A stretch of DNA of 64,000 nt from Bacteroidales bacterium (lineage in GTDB: Bacteria > Bacteroidota > Bacteroidia > Bacteroidales > Prolixibacteraceae): NCBI GenBank assembly GCA_012719495.1, contig JAAYAG010000011.1, forward strand, positions 1 to 64,000. Reading direction: 5' to 3'. This document shows, piece by piece, positions 36,319 through 45,543 of this stretch. Under the pieces are notes generated by a model. That model was not told the origin of the DNA and did not search any database. It was given only the letters and a program-made list of their open reading frames with translations. The position numbers and the translations under genes are program-made. The first letter of the stretch is position 1; each line of letters begins with the position of its first letter.

Positions 36319-37359
36319 ATGAGTACATCTATAGTTTTTCCTGCCGAATGGAACCAGCAAATGGCTGTGCAATTAACATGGCCGCACATCGATTCCGACT
36401 GGGGTTATCTGATTGAAGAAGTTGAAAAATGCTTTGTCAACTTAGCCGAAGCAATTGCTTTGCGCCAGCATTTAATCATTGTTTGCAAGGATATTGACCT
36501 TATTAAATCGCAGGTCGGAGCAAAATATCACAACAATATTTCATTTTTTGAAATTGAATCGAACGACACCTGGGCACGCGACCATGGCGGAATTACCATC
36601 TATGACAATGGCAAACCAGTGATTTACGACTTTTGCTTCAATGGATGGGGCATGAAATTCGCCGCCTGCCACGATAACCAAATTACCCGAAAGCTATTCA
36701 AAGCAGGGGCTTTCCCCGAATACGGATATTCTAACATGAACTTTTTTGTGTTCGAAGGTGGAAGTATAGAATCCGACGGGCAAGGTACATTGCTCACCAC
36801 CGAAGAATGCCTGCTTTCGCCCAATCGAAACGACTCCTTGTCGAAGCAGGAAATTGAAGGTTGCCTGAAACAGTTTTTTGGGGCAGAACGGGTTCTTTGG
36901 TTGAAAAATGGCTATCTCGCAGGCGACGACACCGATAGCCACATTGATACCCTTGCCCGCTTTTGCTCGCCAGACACCATTGCCTACGTAAAATGCACCG
37001 ACGAAAACGACGAGCATTTCGATGCATTGGCAAAGATGGAAGCCGAACTGAAAATGTTCACCCAAGCCAACGACGAACCTTACCAATTGGTAGCCCTGCC
37101 AATGGCAACCCCTGTTTTCGATCCCGATGATGGCCACCGCCTACCTGCAACGTATGCCAATTTCCTGATCGTTAACGGAGCCGTATTGTTCCCTATCTAC
37201 AATTGCGAAACCGATAAAGAAGCAATGGATGCCATAAAAGTGGCTTTCCCCGATCGGGACATTGTGCCCATCGATTGCAGTGTACTGATAAGGCAACATG
37301 GTTCACTGCACTGTGTTACGATGCAATATCCAGCATCGCTGGGTTCAAAAATCAAATAA
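36319..37359 (+). CDS. aguA: agmatine deiminase
   Basis: This guanidino-modifying enzyme (pentein fold) hydrolyses agmatine to N-carbamoylputrescine and ammonia. The 346-residue length and motifs fit: TWPHIDSDWGY near the start, NDTWARDHGGITIY (substrate-binding Asp/Trp), EGGSIESDGQGTLLTT, HIDTLARFCSPDTI (catalytic His/Asp) and the terminal catalytic Cys in GSLHCVTMQYP. With the amidase two genes downstream it forms the plant-type two-step route from agmatine to putrescine. No arginine decarboxylase is nearby. TTGACAGAAA occurs twice upstream, at 36241 and 36279. Confidence 0.93.
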   Translation: MSTSIVFPAEWNQQMAVQLTWPHIDSDWGYLIEEVEKCFVNLAEAIALRQHLIIVCKDIDLIKSQVGAKYHNNISFFEIESNDTWARDHGGITIYDNGKPVIYDFCFNGWGMKFAACHDNQITRKLFKAGAFPEYGYSNMNFFVFEGGSIESDGQGTLLTTEECLLSPNRNDSLSKQEIEGCLKQFFGAERVLWLKNGYLAGDDTDSHIDTLARFCSPDTIAYVKCTDENDEHFDALAKMEAELKMFTQANDEPYQLVALPMATPVFDPDDGHRLPATYANFLIVNGAVLFPIYNCETDKEAMDAIKVAFPDRDIVPIDCSVLIRQHGSLHCVTMQYPASLGSKIK

Positions 37360-37362
37360 CAA

Positions 37363-37380
37363 TCCCGATATATATCGGGA
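37363..37380. repeat. 18-bp perfect palindrome after agmatine deiminase
   Basis: TCCCGATATATATCGGGA is fully self-complementary and lies 3 bases after the aguA stop. With no loop or T-run it is unlikely to be a terminator. Similar CCCGAT-ATCGGG palindromes recur between genes in other Bacteroidota in my recollection; only one copy is seen here. Confidence 0.6.
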
Positions 37381-37403
37381 CAAATTCCAAAGAGTAAAAC
37401 TGA

Positions 37404-37685
37404 ATGAAATACCTGGCTACAGAAATTGAGATTGAAGGGGTTGACTGGAGTAACAGTGATGCCATACTAAAAGAGGAAGCTAAAGTAGCTTTATCGCTTT
37501 TTGAAAGAGGGTTGATCAGGGAGATGTATTTCGATGAAGACCATTGCGCAGTACTGATCCTTGAGTGCCAGTCGAAAACCGAAGCCGAAGAAACCCTTCA
37601 ACAACTGCCTCTGGTAAAAGCAGGAATGATTAAATTTGAAATCAAAGAACTGAAACCCTATACCGGGTTTTCGAGGTTACTTTAA
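37404..37685 (+). CDS. muconolactone isomerase-like small protein
   Basis: This 93-residue protein is of the ferredoxin-like dimeric alpha/beta-barrel type. The end, QLPLVKAGMIKFEIKELKPY followed by TGFSRLL, closely fits the muconolactone delta-isomerase-like family, and ALSLFERGLIREMYFDEDHC fits its middle part. No catechol-degradation gene is present, so classical muconolactone turnover is unlikely. It lies 44 bases after agmatine deiminase and 12 before the carbamoylputrescine amidase gene, suggesting an accessory part in putrescine formation or a small stress protein. Function unknown. Confidence 0.72.
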   Translation: MKYLATEIEIEGVDWSNSDAILKEEAKVALSLFERGLIREMYFDEDHCAVLILECQSKTEAEETLQQLPLVKAGMIKFEIKELKPYTGFSRLL

Positions 37686-37697
37686 TAAACGAAGACA

Positions 37698-38573
37698 ATG
37701 AAAACAGCCATTATACAACAAGCAAACTCTTCAGACATTGAAGGGAACAAAGCAAAACTTGCCGCGAATATTGCCTATTGCACATCGCAGGGTGCCGAAC
37801 TGGTCATTCTTCAAGAACTGCACAACAGCCTCTACTTTTGTCAGGTCGAAGATGTGGATAATTTCGACTTAGCCGAGACCATACCCGGACCTTCTACAAC
37901 TTTCTATGGAGAAATAGCCAAGAAACACAACATCGTGCTGGTTACTTCGCTGTTCGAAAAGCGGGCAGCTGGTTTGTATCACAACACGGCCGTAGTGTTC
38001 GAAAAAGATGGATCGATTGCAGGGATGTACCGTAAAAACCATATCCCCGATGACCCGGGTTTTTACGAAAAGTTTTATTTCACACCAGGAGATTTGGGCT
38101 TCAACCCCATACAAACATCAGTTGGAAAACTGGGAGTGTTGGTTTGCTGGGATCAGTGGTACCCCGAAGCCGCAAGGCTAATGGCGTTGGCTGGTGCCGA
38201 ACTACTTATTTACCCTACCGCCATTGGCTGGGATATGCGCGATACAGTAGAAGAACGCGAACGACAAAAAAATGCGTGGATCACTGTGCAACGCGGTCAT
38301 GCAGTGGCTAATGGGCTACCTGTTGTTGCGGTTAACCGTGTAGGTGTAGAAGAAGACCCAAGTGGGCAAAGCGCAGGGATCAACTTTTGGGGCAACAGCT
38401 TTGTAACTGGCCCTCAGGGTGAGTTTCTGTACGAAGCACCTACCCATGAAGAGGTAAACCAGATCATCGACATCGATTTGAAACGTTCGGAAGATGTACG
38501 CCATATATGGCCTTTCCTGCGCGATAGAAGGATTGATGCGTATAACGATTTGTTGTTGCGCTTCAGGGATTGA
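37698..38573 (+). CDS. aguB: N-carbamoylputrescine amidase
   Basis: This nitrilase-superfamily enzyme hydrolyses N-carbamoylputrescine to putrescine, carbon dioxide and ammonia. The Glu-Lys-Cys triad is visible: Glu in ILQELHNSLYF, Lys in MYRKNHIPDDPGFYEKFYF and Cys in LGVLVCWDQWYPEAARLMA. HIPDDPGFYEK and the 291-residue length are typical for this substrate class. It completes the route started by agmatine deiminase in the same operon. Confidence 0.94.
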   Translation: MKTAIIQQANSSDIEGNKAKLAANIAYCTSQGAELVILQELHNSLYFCQVEDVDNFDLAETIPGPSTTFYGEIAKKHNIVLVTSLFEKRAAGLYHNTAVVFEKDGSIAGMYRKNHIPDDPGFYEKFYFTPGDLGFNPIQTSVGKLGVLVCWDQWYPEAARLMALAGAELLIYPTAIGWDMRDTVEERERQKNAWITVQRGHAVANGLPVVAVNRVGVEEDPSGQSAGINFWGNSFVTGPQGEFLYEAPTHEEVNQIIDIDLKRSEDVRHIWPFLRDRRIDAYNDLLLRFRD

Positions 38574-38642
38574 AAAATGCAGATAGTCAATCTTGTTGTA
38601 AATCATAGTGTTTTCAAGTTGTTGAATTAGCACATCTTTACC

Positions 38643-39569
38643 ATGAACTCACCATTTAAACTTAACCGTGTAAACAAATTCCTGTTGTTGACTTTTGCCG
38701 TTAACTGGGGAATGGCAGGCCTTTTTATCTTACTTTTTCCCGAAAAGCCCAAAGCCCTCTATACTGGAATGGCAGTTTTATACATGTTCATTCCCGCACT
38801 GATGGCCATCGTGATGGATAAGTTCATCGACAAGAAGAAAAATCTAAAGAGTCTGGCCATAAATTTTGTGCCCAATTGGTGGTACATAGCCGCTTGGCCG
38901 GGGGTAATCATCGGGGCATTCTTAATTCTTGGCGTGAATTTGCTTTGGCCAACCATCTCTTTCTCTCCCGATCTTTCAGGTTTTGTTGAACGGATGTCGT
39001 CGCAAATGAGCGGCGAGCAACTTGGGATGTTGAAGGCACAAATTGAGGTCAATAAATCGGTAATTTTTTGGCAAACCTTGGCACAAGCTTTAATCGCGGG
39101 AATTACAATAAATGCCATTGCTGGTTTTGGCGAAGAGTTGGGCTGGCGTGGTTTTCTTGTAAGGGAATACAAAGAATTAAAATTCTGGGATGCCGCCATG
39201 CGCATTGGTTTTATCTGGGGAATCTGGCACGCCCCCATTATCCTGATGGGTCACAACTACCCGCAACACCCGGTGCTTGGCGTAGGGATGATGGTTATCT
39301 GGTGTATGCTGCTTTCTCCACTTTTCCTTTACATCCGAATAAAAACCCATTCGGTATTAGGTGCAGCCATTATGCACGGCACGCTGAATGCTTCGGCAGG
39401 AATTCCTTTGATGTTTATAGCAGGAGGCAACGATTTAACAGCTGGCGCAACCGGTTTTACAGGAATGATTGCATTAGCAATCATCATTGGCATAATGGTT
39501 CTATTCGACCTGAAGTTTTCGAAACATAGCATTACCAATAAGACAATATTGGATGGGATAAAGCAATAA
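38643..39569 (+). CDS. CPBP family intramembrane glutamic protease-like protein
   Basis: This polytopic inner-membrane protein of 308 residues has about eight hydrophobic helices. The Abi/CPBP motifs are in order: EELGWRGFL (EExxxR), then GIWHAPI with the first catalytic-type His, and IMHGTLNASAG with the last His. Family members cleave within membranes or act in bacteriocin self-protection, but the target here is unknown. It stands alone between the putrescine genes and the large sensor kinase; nothing nearby resembles a bacteriocin. Confidence 0.87.
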   Translation: MNSPFKLNRVNKFLLLTFAVNWGMAGLFILLFPEKPKALYTGMAVLYMFIPALMAIVMDKFIDKKKNLKSLAINFVPNWWYIAAWPGVIIGAFLILGVNLLWPTISFSPDLSGFVERMSSQMSGEQLGMLKAQIEVNKSVIFWQTLAQALIAGITINAIAGFGEELGWRGFLVREYKELKFWDAAMRIGFIWGIWHAPIILMGHNYPQHPVLGVGMMVIWCMLLSPLFLYIRIKTHSVLGAAIMHGTLNASAGIPLMFIAGGNDLTAGATGFTGMIALAIIIGIMVLFDLKFSKHSITNKTILDGIKQ

Positions 39570-39653
39570 CCCGCAAACATCCTTTTTTCTACCATACAAT
39601 AATTGCCAATAACCGCTTATACATTTATCAAATAATGGCAAACTTACATTACC

Positions 39654-39661
39654 GACTTTTG
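39654..39661 (+). promoter_or_regulatory. -7 element upstream of the LytS-type kinase
   Basis: GACTTTTG is one base off TAnnTTTG and equals the araR -7 box. It lies 21 bases before the ATG at 39683. No clear -33 box accompanies it. Confidence 0.35.
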
Positions 39662-39682
39662 GGTACATAAACTCAAAAAATC

Positions 39683-42600
39683 ATGACTATGAAAAAGCTG
39701 ATTGTCCTTTCGTCAATATTGTTTCTGTGTCTTATCTCATTAGGGGATAAAGCTGAAAAAAAGATTTACAATGTTACCGCAACAGTCGAAGATACAACAT
39801 GGACATCCAATACGTTGATAACTGATGACCATTATTCTTTTTCTGGTAAATCTCCTATAGAATTTCCCATTCTTAATCTTGAAATTGGCAAAAGCTTCAC
39901 TATTGAAACAATTACACATATCGACACTTCAAGCCAATCGCCATATCGCATTTGGGATGAACAAAAATGGAAAGTTACCCCGTTGTTTTTCGAACTGGAA
40001 AAGCAAGTCTATTGCCTAAAAATTGAACTGACGTATTACAGGCACCTAAAGCATGAAAAAAATGAGGTGCGTGGTTGGCAAGAAAGTGAAGTATATGAAA
40101 CAGGGCATCTTATGTCATACCGTTCACCTGTAGTTTATTTAAACTCATCAAAGGCTCCTGTTATTGTTGAAATCCAGCGTAATGGAGTAATCACTTCATT
40201 TGATTTCTCGGAGTATAATCTTTCTAAGACACCAGACGGAGAACCGCTTAAACTTGCACCATTTGACCAGTCTGATTTGGAGAAACATTTACAACGCCTA
40301 TTTTTTCATAACCCCAGCTACGATGAATGTTCAAAAAACAAAATAGTTGAACCTGGGAAGTATTCTATTCTCAGTGAAGATGAAGATTATATGACACTTA
40401 ATGTCATCAGAGATAAAGATCGGCTTGGGAGAATTGAAGTCATTGACGAAAAAATAGTCCTGAATAAAAAAAACGGTTTGATTGTCCAAAAACAAAGAAA
40501 TTACCATGTAAATAAAATGACTCCTGATAAAACGTGGATACCCAGTGGAATTTTCAACAACGCGGCTCTTTTTCAGAAAAATTACTCAGACATTTCGTTA
40601 GAGAATATAAAAAGTCGTTATCTAAATGGGTATCAATGGGTAGACACAACACTTACTTCAGCAAATACGCTGATCAAATGCAAAATAAACAACCGAATAG
40701 CAGGTGAAGACTCTATTGATGTTTTTATAGGCCTAAACAACAGTGCTTGTTTTAGGATAGCCCTTTCAAGTAATGATGAAATAGAACTAGGACTAACTTT
40801 AGATAAACCAACGCCAATAAGAATTCAATACCCAATAAAACAGCAAAACAAAAACTATCAGCAACTTATAAGAAACATTAATAAATCGATCTTCATTTTT
40901 GATGCAGAAGCTGGCGACCGTATCAACCTTGAGTTGTGTATTACTGATTCGTCGCTCAATTTAGTTTCAGCAAAAGGAATCTTCAGCACTTATTTCAATT
41001 ACGATAAGAAATTCAATCTATTATTGGAAAATGATTTAAGTTTTATACTAACTAATTCCACCTTTATAAATGAAAAAATACTCCCATTACTGAACAAATA
41101 CAAGTATCACGCCGACCCACGTATTTATCTCGATAAATTATTTGAAATCAGCTATTGGGTAGAAATTTTATCAATCGCAAATCACAACAGAGAAATGAGT
41201 CTAATTTCACCTCAGGCAGGACGAGATGAAAATAAAATATACCCCATCGAAAATGTGATCATTAATAATAGCCTGGCCAAAGAAAACTCCCGTTACCTTA
41301 GTTTTCTTCATATCTATCTTAACTATATTTTATCAGATCAGATACAGAATCTAACAGGAGTGCAAACATTCAATTCAAAAACAACTTTAGAAAACAGATA
41401 CTATCTGGCCGAAGCCTTGTTGGCAGAACCAGTAAAATCTAATTATTTGGCCTTCTATATCAGGAATACACTACTCACTGAAGATTCAGAAGTTGTAAAA
41501 GGCATTTTTGAATCATTTCGCCGCAACTACAACGAAAGCTCTGTTTACCCCAAACTAGAAAAGGTGTATAATCAATTTATTGCATTAACTCCCGGAAACG
41601 TTGCCCCAAATTTCACTCTAAAGGACATTTATGGTGAAGAATATTCACTCAGCAACTTTAAAAAGAAAGTTGTTGTTTTGCAGTTCTTTAACTACCAATG
41701 GAGTATGCAAGGAGATGAATACGACCGTACAGAGCGCTTTATCGAAAGGATAGAATTTAAAAATGTGAATACAGCAAATGATTTGATCTACATATACATA
41801 CTGAATAATAAAAACCAAAAACTAATCGAACTGATAAAACAAAAAAAATACAAGGGAATTTTCCTTGTTGCCGAAAATTCAATTAACCCAGCAATTTCAA
41901 AAGTTTTGATCGATTATAATTTTCCATCCAATGGTGCAGAGTTTCTAATTAACAAAAATGGAAAAATTGTGAAAAAAACAAGCACATGGAGAAGTGAAAT
42001 AAACATGCAAGAAATAAACATTGAATTAACTACCCCTTACAAACGCACATACGACAACTTACCAGGATGGATAAAAACCTCAATACTAATCCTTGTTGGC
42101 TTACTAATCGCTATAGGATTGTCTTTTATTTTTTATCGAATTATAAACAAACGCAGGTTGCAAAAAAGCGAACTTAACAAACGGATGCGTGAACTTGAAC
42201 TTACTGCAATAAGGGCACAGATGAACCCGCATTTCATGTACAACTGCCTCAATAGCATCCAAAACTTGGTACAAAAAAACAAAAACGAAGAAGCACACCT
42301 TTACCTTTCAAAATTTGCATCACTCATAAGAAATGCCCTCAATACAAGCAAAAAAGAGGAGATCAGCCTAAATGAAGAACTGGAAACCCTACAAGGATAT
42401 ATTGACTTAGAAAAGCTTAGGTTCGAGTTCGACTTTCGATTGATTGTTAATGAAGATATTGACACAATTTCACTCTTTGTACCTCCAATGCTGCTACAAC
42501 CCATTGTTGAAAATGCATTGCTACACGGCCTTTTACCCAAGCCCGAAAACAGGATACTAACCATCGATATTGAACCAAATACGCACAACATCTGTATCTC

Positions 42601-42805
42601 GGTTGAAGATAACGGCATCGGCCGCATAGCTTCACAGAGTATCAACAAAACAGGAAATGGCAAAGGGTTGGAACTGACAAACGAAAGGTTAACTTTGATG
42701 TCAAACAAATACAAAATCCAATACCAAATGAACATTGAAGATTTGACCGACAGCGACAACCATCCTTTAGGCACAAGAGTAACAATCAGCATAGAAGAGG
42801 AATAA
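39683..42805 (+). CDS. large LytS-type sensor histidine kinase with a thioredoxin-fold domain lacking CXXC
   Basis: This is a 1040-residue membrane kinase. A signal peptide or anchor (residues 1-22) is followed by a long periplasmic region of unknown beta-rich type (to about 630). Residues about 636-775 look like a TlpA/AhpC thioredoxin fold (PGNVAPNFTLKDIYGEEYSL, then KKVVVLQFFNY and EFLINKNGKIVKK). The expected WCxxC is replaced by NYQWSMQGDE, so redox chemistry is probably lost. A membrane helix lies at about 793-815. The cytoplasmic part has the His_kinase box QMNPHFMYNCLNSIQNL with phospho-acceptor His850, and an ATPase domain with LLQPIVENALLHG. The LytTR regulator follows after 2 bases. 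The signal is unknown; the second start, at 39689, is equally possible. Confidence 0.85.
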   Translation: MTMKKLIVLSSILFLCLISLGDKAEKKIYNVTATVEDTTWTSNTLITDDHYSFSGKSPIEFPILNLEIGKSFTIETITHIDTSSQSPYRIWDEQKWKVTPLFFELEKQVYCLKIELTYYRHLKHEKNEVRGWQESEVYETGHLMSYRSPVVYLNSSKAPVIVEIQRNGVITSFDFSEYNLSKTPDGEPLKLAPFDQSDLEKHLQRLFFHNPSYDECSKNKIVEPGKYSILSEDEDYMTLNVIRDKDRLGRIEVIDEKIVLNKKNGLIVQKQRNYHVNKMTPDKTWIPSGIFNNAALFQKNYSDISLENIKSRYLNGYQWVDTTLTSANTLIKCKINNRIAGEDSIDVFIGLNNSACFRIALSSNDEIELGLTLDKPTPIRIQYPIKQQNKNYQQLIRNINKSIFIFDAEAGDRINLELCITDSSLNLVSAKGIFSTYFNYDKKFNLLLENDLSFILTNSTFINEKILPLLNKYKYHADPRIYLDKLFEISYWVEILSIANHNREMSLISPQAGRDENKIYPIENVIINNSLAKENSRYLSFLHIYLNYILSDQIQNLTGVQTFNSKTTLENRYYLAEALLAEPVKSNYLAFYIRNTLLTEDSEVVKGIFESFRRNYNESSVYPKLEKVYNQFIALTPGNVAPNFTLKDIYGEEYSLSNFKKKVVVLQFFNYQWSMQGDEYDRTERFIERIEFKNVNTANDLIYIYILNNKNQKLIELIKQKKYKGIFLVAENSINPAISKVLIDYNFPSNGAEFLINKNGKIVKKTSTWRSEINMQEINIELTTPYKRTYDNLPGWIKTSILILVGLLIAIGLSFIFYRIINKRRLQKSELNKRMRELELTAIRAQMNPHFMYNCLNSIQNLVQKNKNEEAHLYLSKFASLIRNALNTSKKEEISLNEELETLQGYIDLEKLRFEFDFRLIVNEDIDTISLFVPPMLLQPIVENALLHGLLPKPENRILTIDIEPNTHNICISVEDNGIGRIASQSINKTGNGKGLELTNERLTLMSNKYKIQYQMNIEDLTDSDNHPLGTRVTISIEEE

Positions 42806-42807
42806 CC

Positions 42808-43545
42808 ATGATCAAATCAATAATTATTGATGACGAGGTGAACGGAAGAGAAAACCTAAGGGGAGCTCTCGAACGATATTGCCATGAGATCGTTGTGGTT
42901 GGCGATGCAAATTCAGTACTTACTGGCATTGAAGCCATTAATCAACACCACCCTGATTTGATTTTTCTTGATATTGAAATGCCTGATGGCAATGGGTTTA
43001 AGCTACTCGAATTTTTTGAACGACCTGAATTTGGAATCATTTTTGTTACGGCTTACGACCACTATGCCATTCAAGCAATACGCTTCTCAGCCATCGATTA
43101 CCTGCTTAAACCAATCAATATTATCGAATTGAAGAAAGCTGTCGGCAGGTTTTGCAGCAGTCGAAAAGAACAATCTGAAATGATAATGCAACAATTCAAA
43201 CAAAACTTTTTGGTTGATTCACCTTCAAAAAAGATAGCATTACCAACTGCCGAAAAAATTGAATTTCGAGAAGTACAATCAATTATCAGGTGTGAGGGTG
43301 AAGGCAATTATACCCACTTTATCTTCAACGATGGAACAAAATTACTGATCTCTCGTTCGCTCATCGAATTTGAGGAAATCCTTGAAGGTTTTGGGTTTAT
43401 CAGAACACACAAAACCCATTTGGTAAATCAGAGGCATATCAAGTCATTCAACAAAACTGATGGTTGTTCGCTCACAATGAGCAACGGGCAAAATGTGCCG
43501 GTATCACGCCGACGCAAAGAGGAAATTCTTGGAAAATTGAAATGA
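42808..43545 (+). CDS. LytTR-type response regulator
   Basis: This is a two-domain regulator: a receiver (residues 1-120) with acidic pocket Asp8/Asp9 and phospho-acceptor Asp55 in IFLDIEMPDGNG, and a C-terminal LytTR DNA-binding domain (about 145-245) with IRCEGEGNYTHFIFNDG, FIRTHKTHLVNQRHI and VPVSRRRKEEIL. It is the partner of the kinase directly upstream (2-base gap). Its target genes are unknown; LytTR proteins bind paired direct repeats, which I did not find nearby. Confidence 0.95.
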   Translation: MIKSIIIDDEVNGRENLRGALERYCHEIVVVGDANSVLTGIEAINQHHPDLIFLDIEMPDGNGFKLLEFFERPEFGIIFVTAYDHYAIQAIRFSAIDYLLKPINIIELKKAVGRFCSSRKEQSEMIMQQFKQNFLVDSPSKKIALPTAEKIEFREVQSIIRCEGEGNYTHFIFNDGTKLLISRSLIEFEEILEGFGFIRTHKTHLVNQRHIKSFNKTDGCSLTMSNGQNVPVSRRRKEEILGKLK

Positions 43546-43556
43546 AGATATCAGCA

Positions 43557-44600
43557 TCAAAGAACTATCAGTCGTTTTTCGATGCTGCTCTGCATCGCTT
43601 TTTCAATTAGCTCAATGGTAATTTTAGCCTGTTCCGGTTTTACAATCAATTCTTCGTTACCCATAAAAGCATTCAAAACGTTTTCAAAAAAAGCCATGTA
43701 ATTCCCATCAATAGTAGCAAAACGCTCCCTGATAATTCTTCCATTCATTTCTGTGTGAAGAAGCCCCCAGTTCTCTTCCTTATCTTTTCCCAATAAAGGG
43801 TTCCCTGGCAAAAGCCCATCTTTAAGGTTTTGCTCCTGGACGTCGAGCCCATGCTTTACAAATGAACCACGAGTGCCATGCACTATGAACCGAGGACCAA
43901 TTTCGCGGCACATAACACCCGCTTTTAAAATGATCTTCAACCTATGATAAAACAATTGTATTTCGAAATAATCGGGGTTTACGCCTTCGGGACGCTGTAT
44001 CCGAATATCACCAAAAATCATCTCAGGCATTCCGAAAAGACTAAGAGCCTGATCGATAAGATGCGGGCCTATATCGTATAGCAAACTCACCCCTGGATGA
44101 ACCTGATTTTTCCAGTCTGCCCGTTCCCTACCCGGCCGATAACGATCAAAATGTGACTCAAACTTGAGAACTTCACCCAATACATTATTATGAATCAATT
44201 GCTTAATCGTTAGAAAATCTCCGTCCCAACGTCGATTTTGAAAAGGGATCAAAAAAAGGCCCTTTTGTTTTGCAAGTGCTGTCAATTCTTCGGCCTCCAG
44301 GACAGTTGTGGTAAAAGGCTTCTCAACAATAACGTGCTTGCCTTTGATGAGGGCTGCTTTGGCTAAATCAAAATGCGTATAGTTGGGAGAAGCAACCACC
44401 ACCAAATCAATAGTATGGTCCGACAGTAAACTTTCTACAGTTTCATACACCTTAATTCCCGGATATAAAGCCCCAACCAGAGCGGTTTGGGTAGTTGCAA
44501 TACCTTGAAGCATAAAGCCACAATGAGCATTAATGAAAGGCGCAAAAAAATAACGTCCCGAAACTCCGAATCCAATTATTCCTACGTTAAGCTGCTTCAT
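43557..44600 (-). CDS. Gfo/Idh/MocA family oxidoreductase
   Basis: This NAD(P)-dependent dehydrogenase-like protein has an N-terminal Rossmann motif, VGIIGFGVSGRYFFAPF, and the family mark KGKHVIVEKPFTTTVLEAEE. The C-terminal part is the usual beta-sheet substrate domain (KFESHFDRYRPGRERADW and YDIGPHLIDQALSLFG). Substrate unknown, probably a sugar or polyol derivative. I place the start at 44600 (MKQLNVGIIG, 347 residues); the 29 residues upstream in frame are hydrophobic and not family-like. It converges with the LytTR gene. Confidence 0.9.
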   Translation of the reverse strand: MKQLNVGIIGFGVSGRYFFAPFINAHCGFMLQGIATTQTALVGALYPGIKVYETVESLLSDHTIDLVVVASPNYTHFDLAKAALIKGKHVIVEKPFTTTVLEAEELTALAKQKGLFLIPFQNRRWDGDFLTIKQLIHNNVLGEVLKFESHFDRYRPGRERADWKNQVHPGVSLLYDIGPHLIDQALSLFGMPEMIFGDIRIQRPEGVNPDYFEIQLFYHRLKIILKAGVMCREIGPRFIVHGTRGSFVKHGLDVQEQNLKDGLLPGNPLLGKDKEENWGLLHTEMNGRIIRERFATIDGNYMAFFENVLNAFMGNEELIVKPEQAKITIELIEKAMQSSIEKRLIVL

Positions 44601-44851
44601 TTGCCTAATCTTCACAACGGTTAAACGAATGTAAAATACGAAATTGAATTGAAAAATCAACACATGCCAACCAAGACGCCAAGGCAAGATTGAATGTTAA
44701 TCACTCAACAAGAAAATACATAACCCCAGAAAAGTCTTTTGTACCTACAACGAGGCATAAGCAACACGTTAATTTGTTTTTAAATTGTTGATATTATTTT
44801 GGTTTCATGTGAAGAATACTAAGCTGCTTTTCGCTTATTTTATACCCTGAA

Positions 44852-45514
44852 ATGAACAACAAAACAAAATTTACCGTTACCACACTTTTGTCGATCTTGT
44901 TAGGGTTGCTAGGAAGTATCGCAACAGTTAACTACAGGACACTTGGTTGGCCTGAAGGCTTTCTTTTTCCATTACAACCTGTGGCTATATCCCTAAAAAA
45001 CATAGAAATTTACCACGAAATAGCCTTGTTATTCTTTCTCATGCTGTTCAGTATGCTCCTTGGCAAGCGTAGTACCGAAAGGGCTGGCTGGTTTTTCTTT
45101 ATTTTGGCTGTATCCAGAAGTGCCAAATTTCTTTTTCAGTATCTTTTATCAGGCTGGCCCTCTTCATTGGCATCTACCGATTTGATCGGGCTATTTCCAA
45201 CGGCAACTACTTCTCCTGTTTGGGCGTTTCTTGTTCTTTCAGTATTGGTGATTGTTTTAAGCATATTGATTATTAACTTCTCAAAACGAATCAGATATCT
45301 TCGTTTCAGAGGAAAAGAATTATTGTTTTTGATCGTTGGGGCAGCATTATGCTACGCCTCATTCATTACTGACAAGCACTTTTCGATGAGAGATTTCTCG
45401 TCAAAAGAAATTCATGCTGATTTCAACTGGATTTTATATACTATAGGCTGTGTATCAACAGCAATTGGCATGTTATACTTCTTTTTTCACAACAAAAAAT
45501 CACGAAAAAAATAA
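44852..45514 (+). CDS. membrane protein of unknown function
   Basis: This 220-residue protein has about six hydrophobic segments (TVTTLLSILLGLLGSIATVN, IALLFFLMLFSMLLG, VWAFLVLSVLVIVLSILIIN and LLFLIVGAALCYASFIT among them). I do not recognise a family motif. It is single, preceded by about 250 bases without a gene and followed by a hairpin shared with the cytochrome bd operon end. Codon use is like the neighbours. Confidence 0.6.
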   Translation: MNNKTKFTVTTLLSILLGLLGSIATVNYRTLGWPEGFLFPLQPVAISLKNIEIYHEIALLFFLMLFSMLLGKRSTERAGWFFFILAVSRSAKFLFQYLLSGWPSSLASTDLIGLFPTATTSPVWAFLVLSVLVIVLSILIINFSKRIRYLRFRGKELLFLIVGAALCYASFITDKHFSMRDFSSKEIHADFNWILYTIGCVSTAIGMLYFFFHNKKSRKK

Positions 45515-45515
45515 A

Positions 45516-45536
45516 GGGCTGCAAATATTGCAACCC
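45516..45536. terminator. hairpin between the membrane protein gene and the cytochrome bd operon end
   Basis: GGGCTGCAA and TTGCAACCC pair with one mismatch around a short loop. Plus-strand bases after it are T-rich (TCACTTTTCATTC), and the A-rich left side gives a T-rich tail on the other strand, so it can serve both convergent genes. Confidence 0.6.
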
Positions 45537-45543
45537 TCACTTT

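Noticed and set aside
44601-44687. N-terminal extension of the Gfo/Idh/MocA protein
   Set aside because: The added 29 residues come before a typical Rossmann start and resemble no family member, so the internal ATG is preferred.
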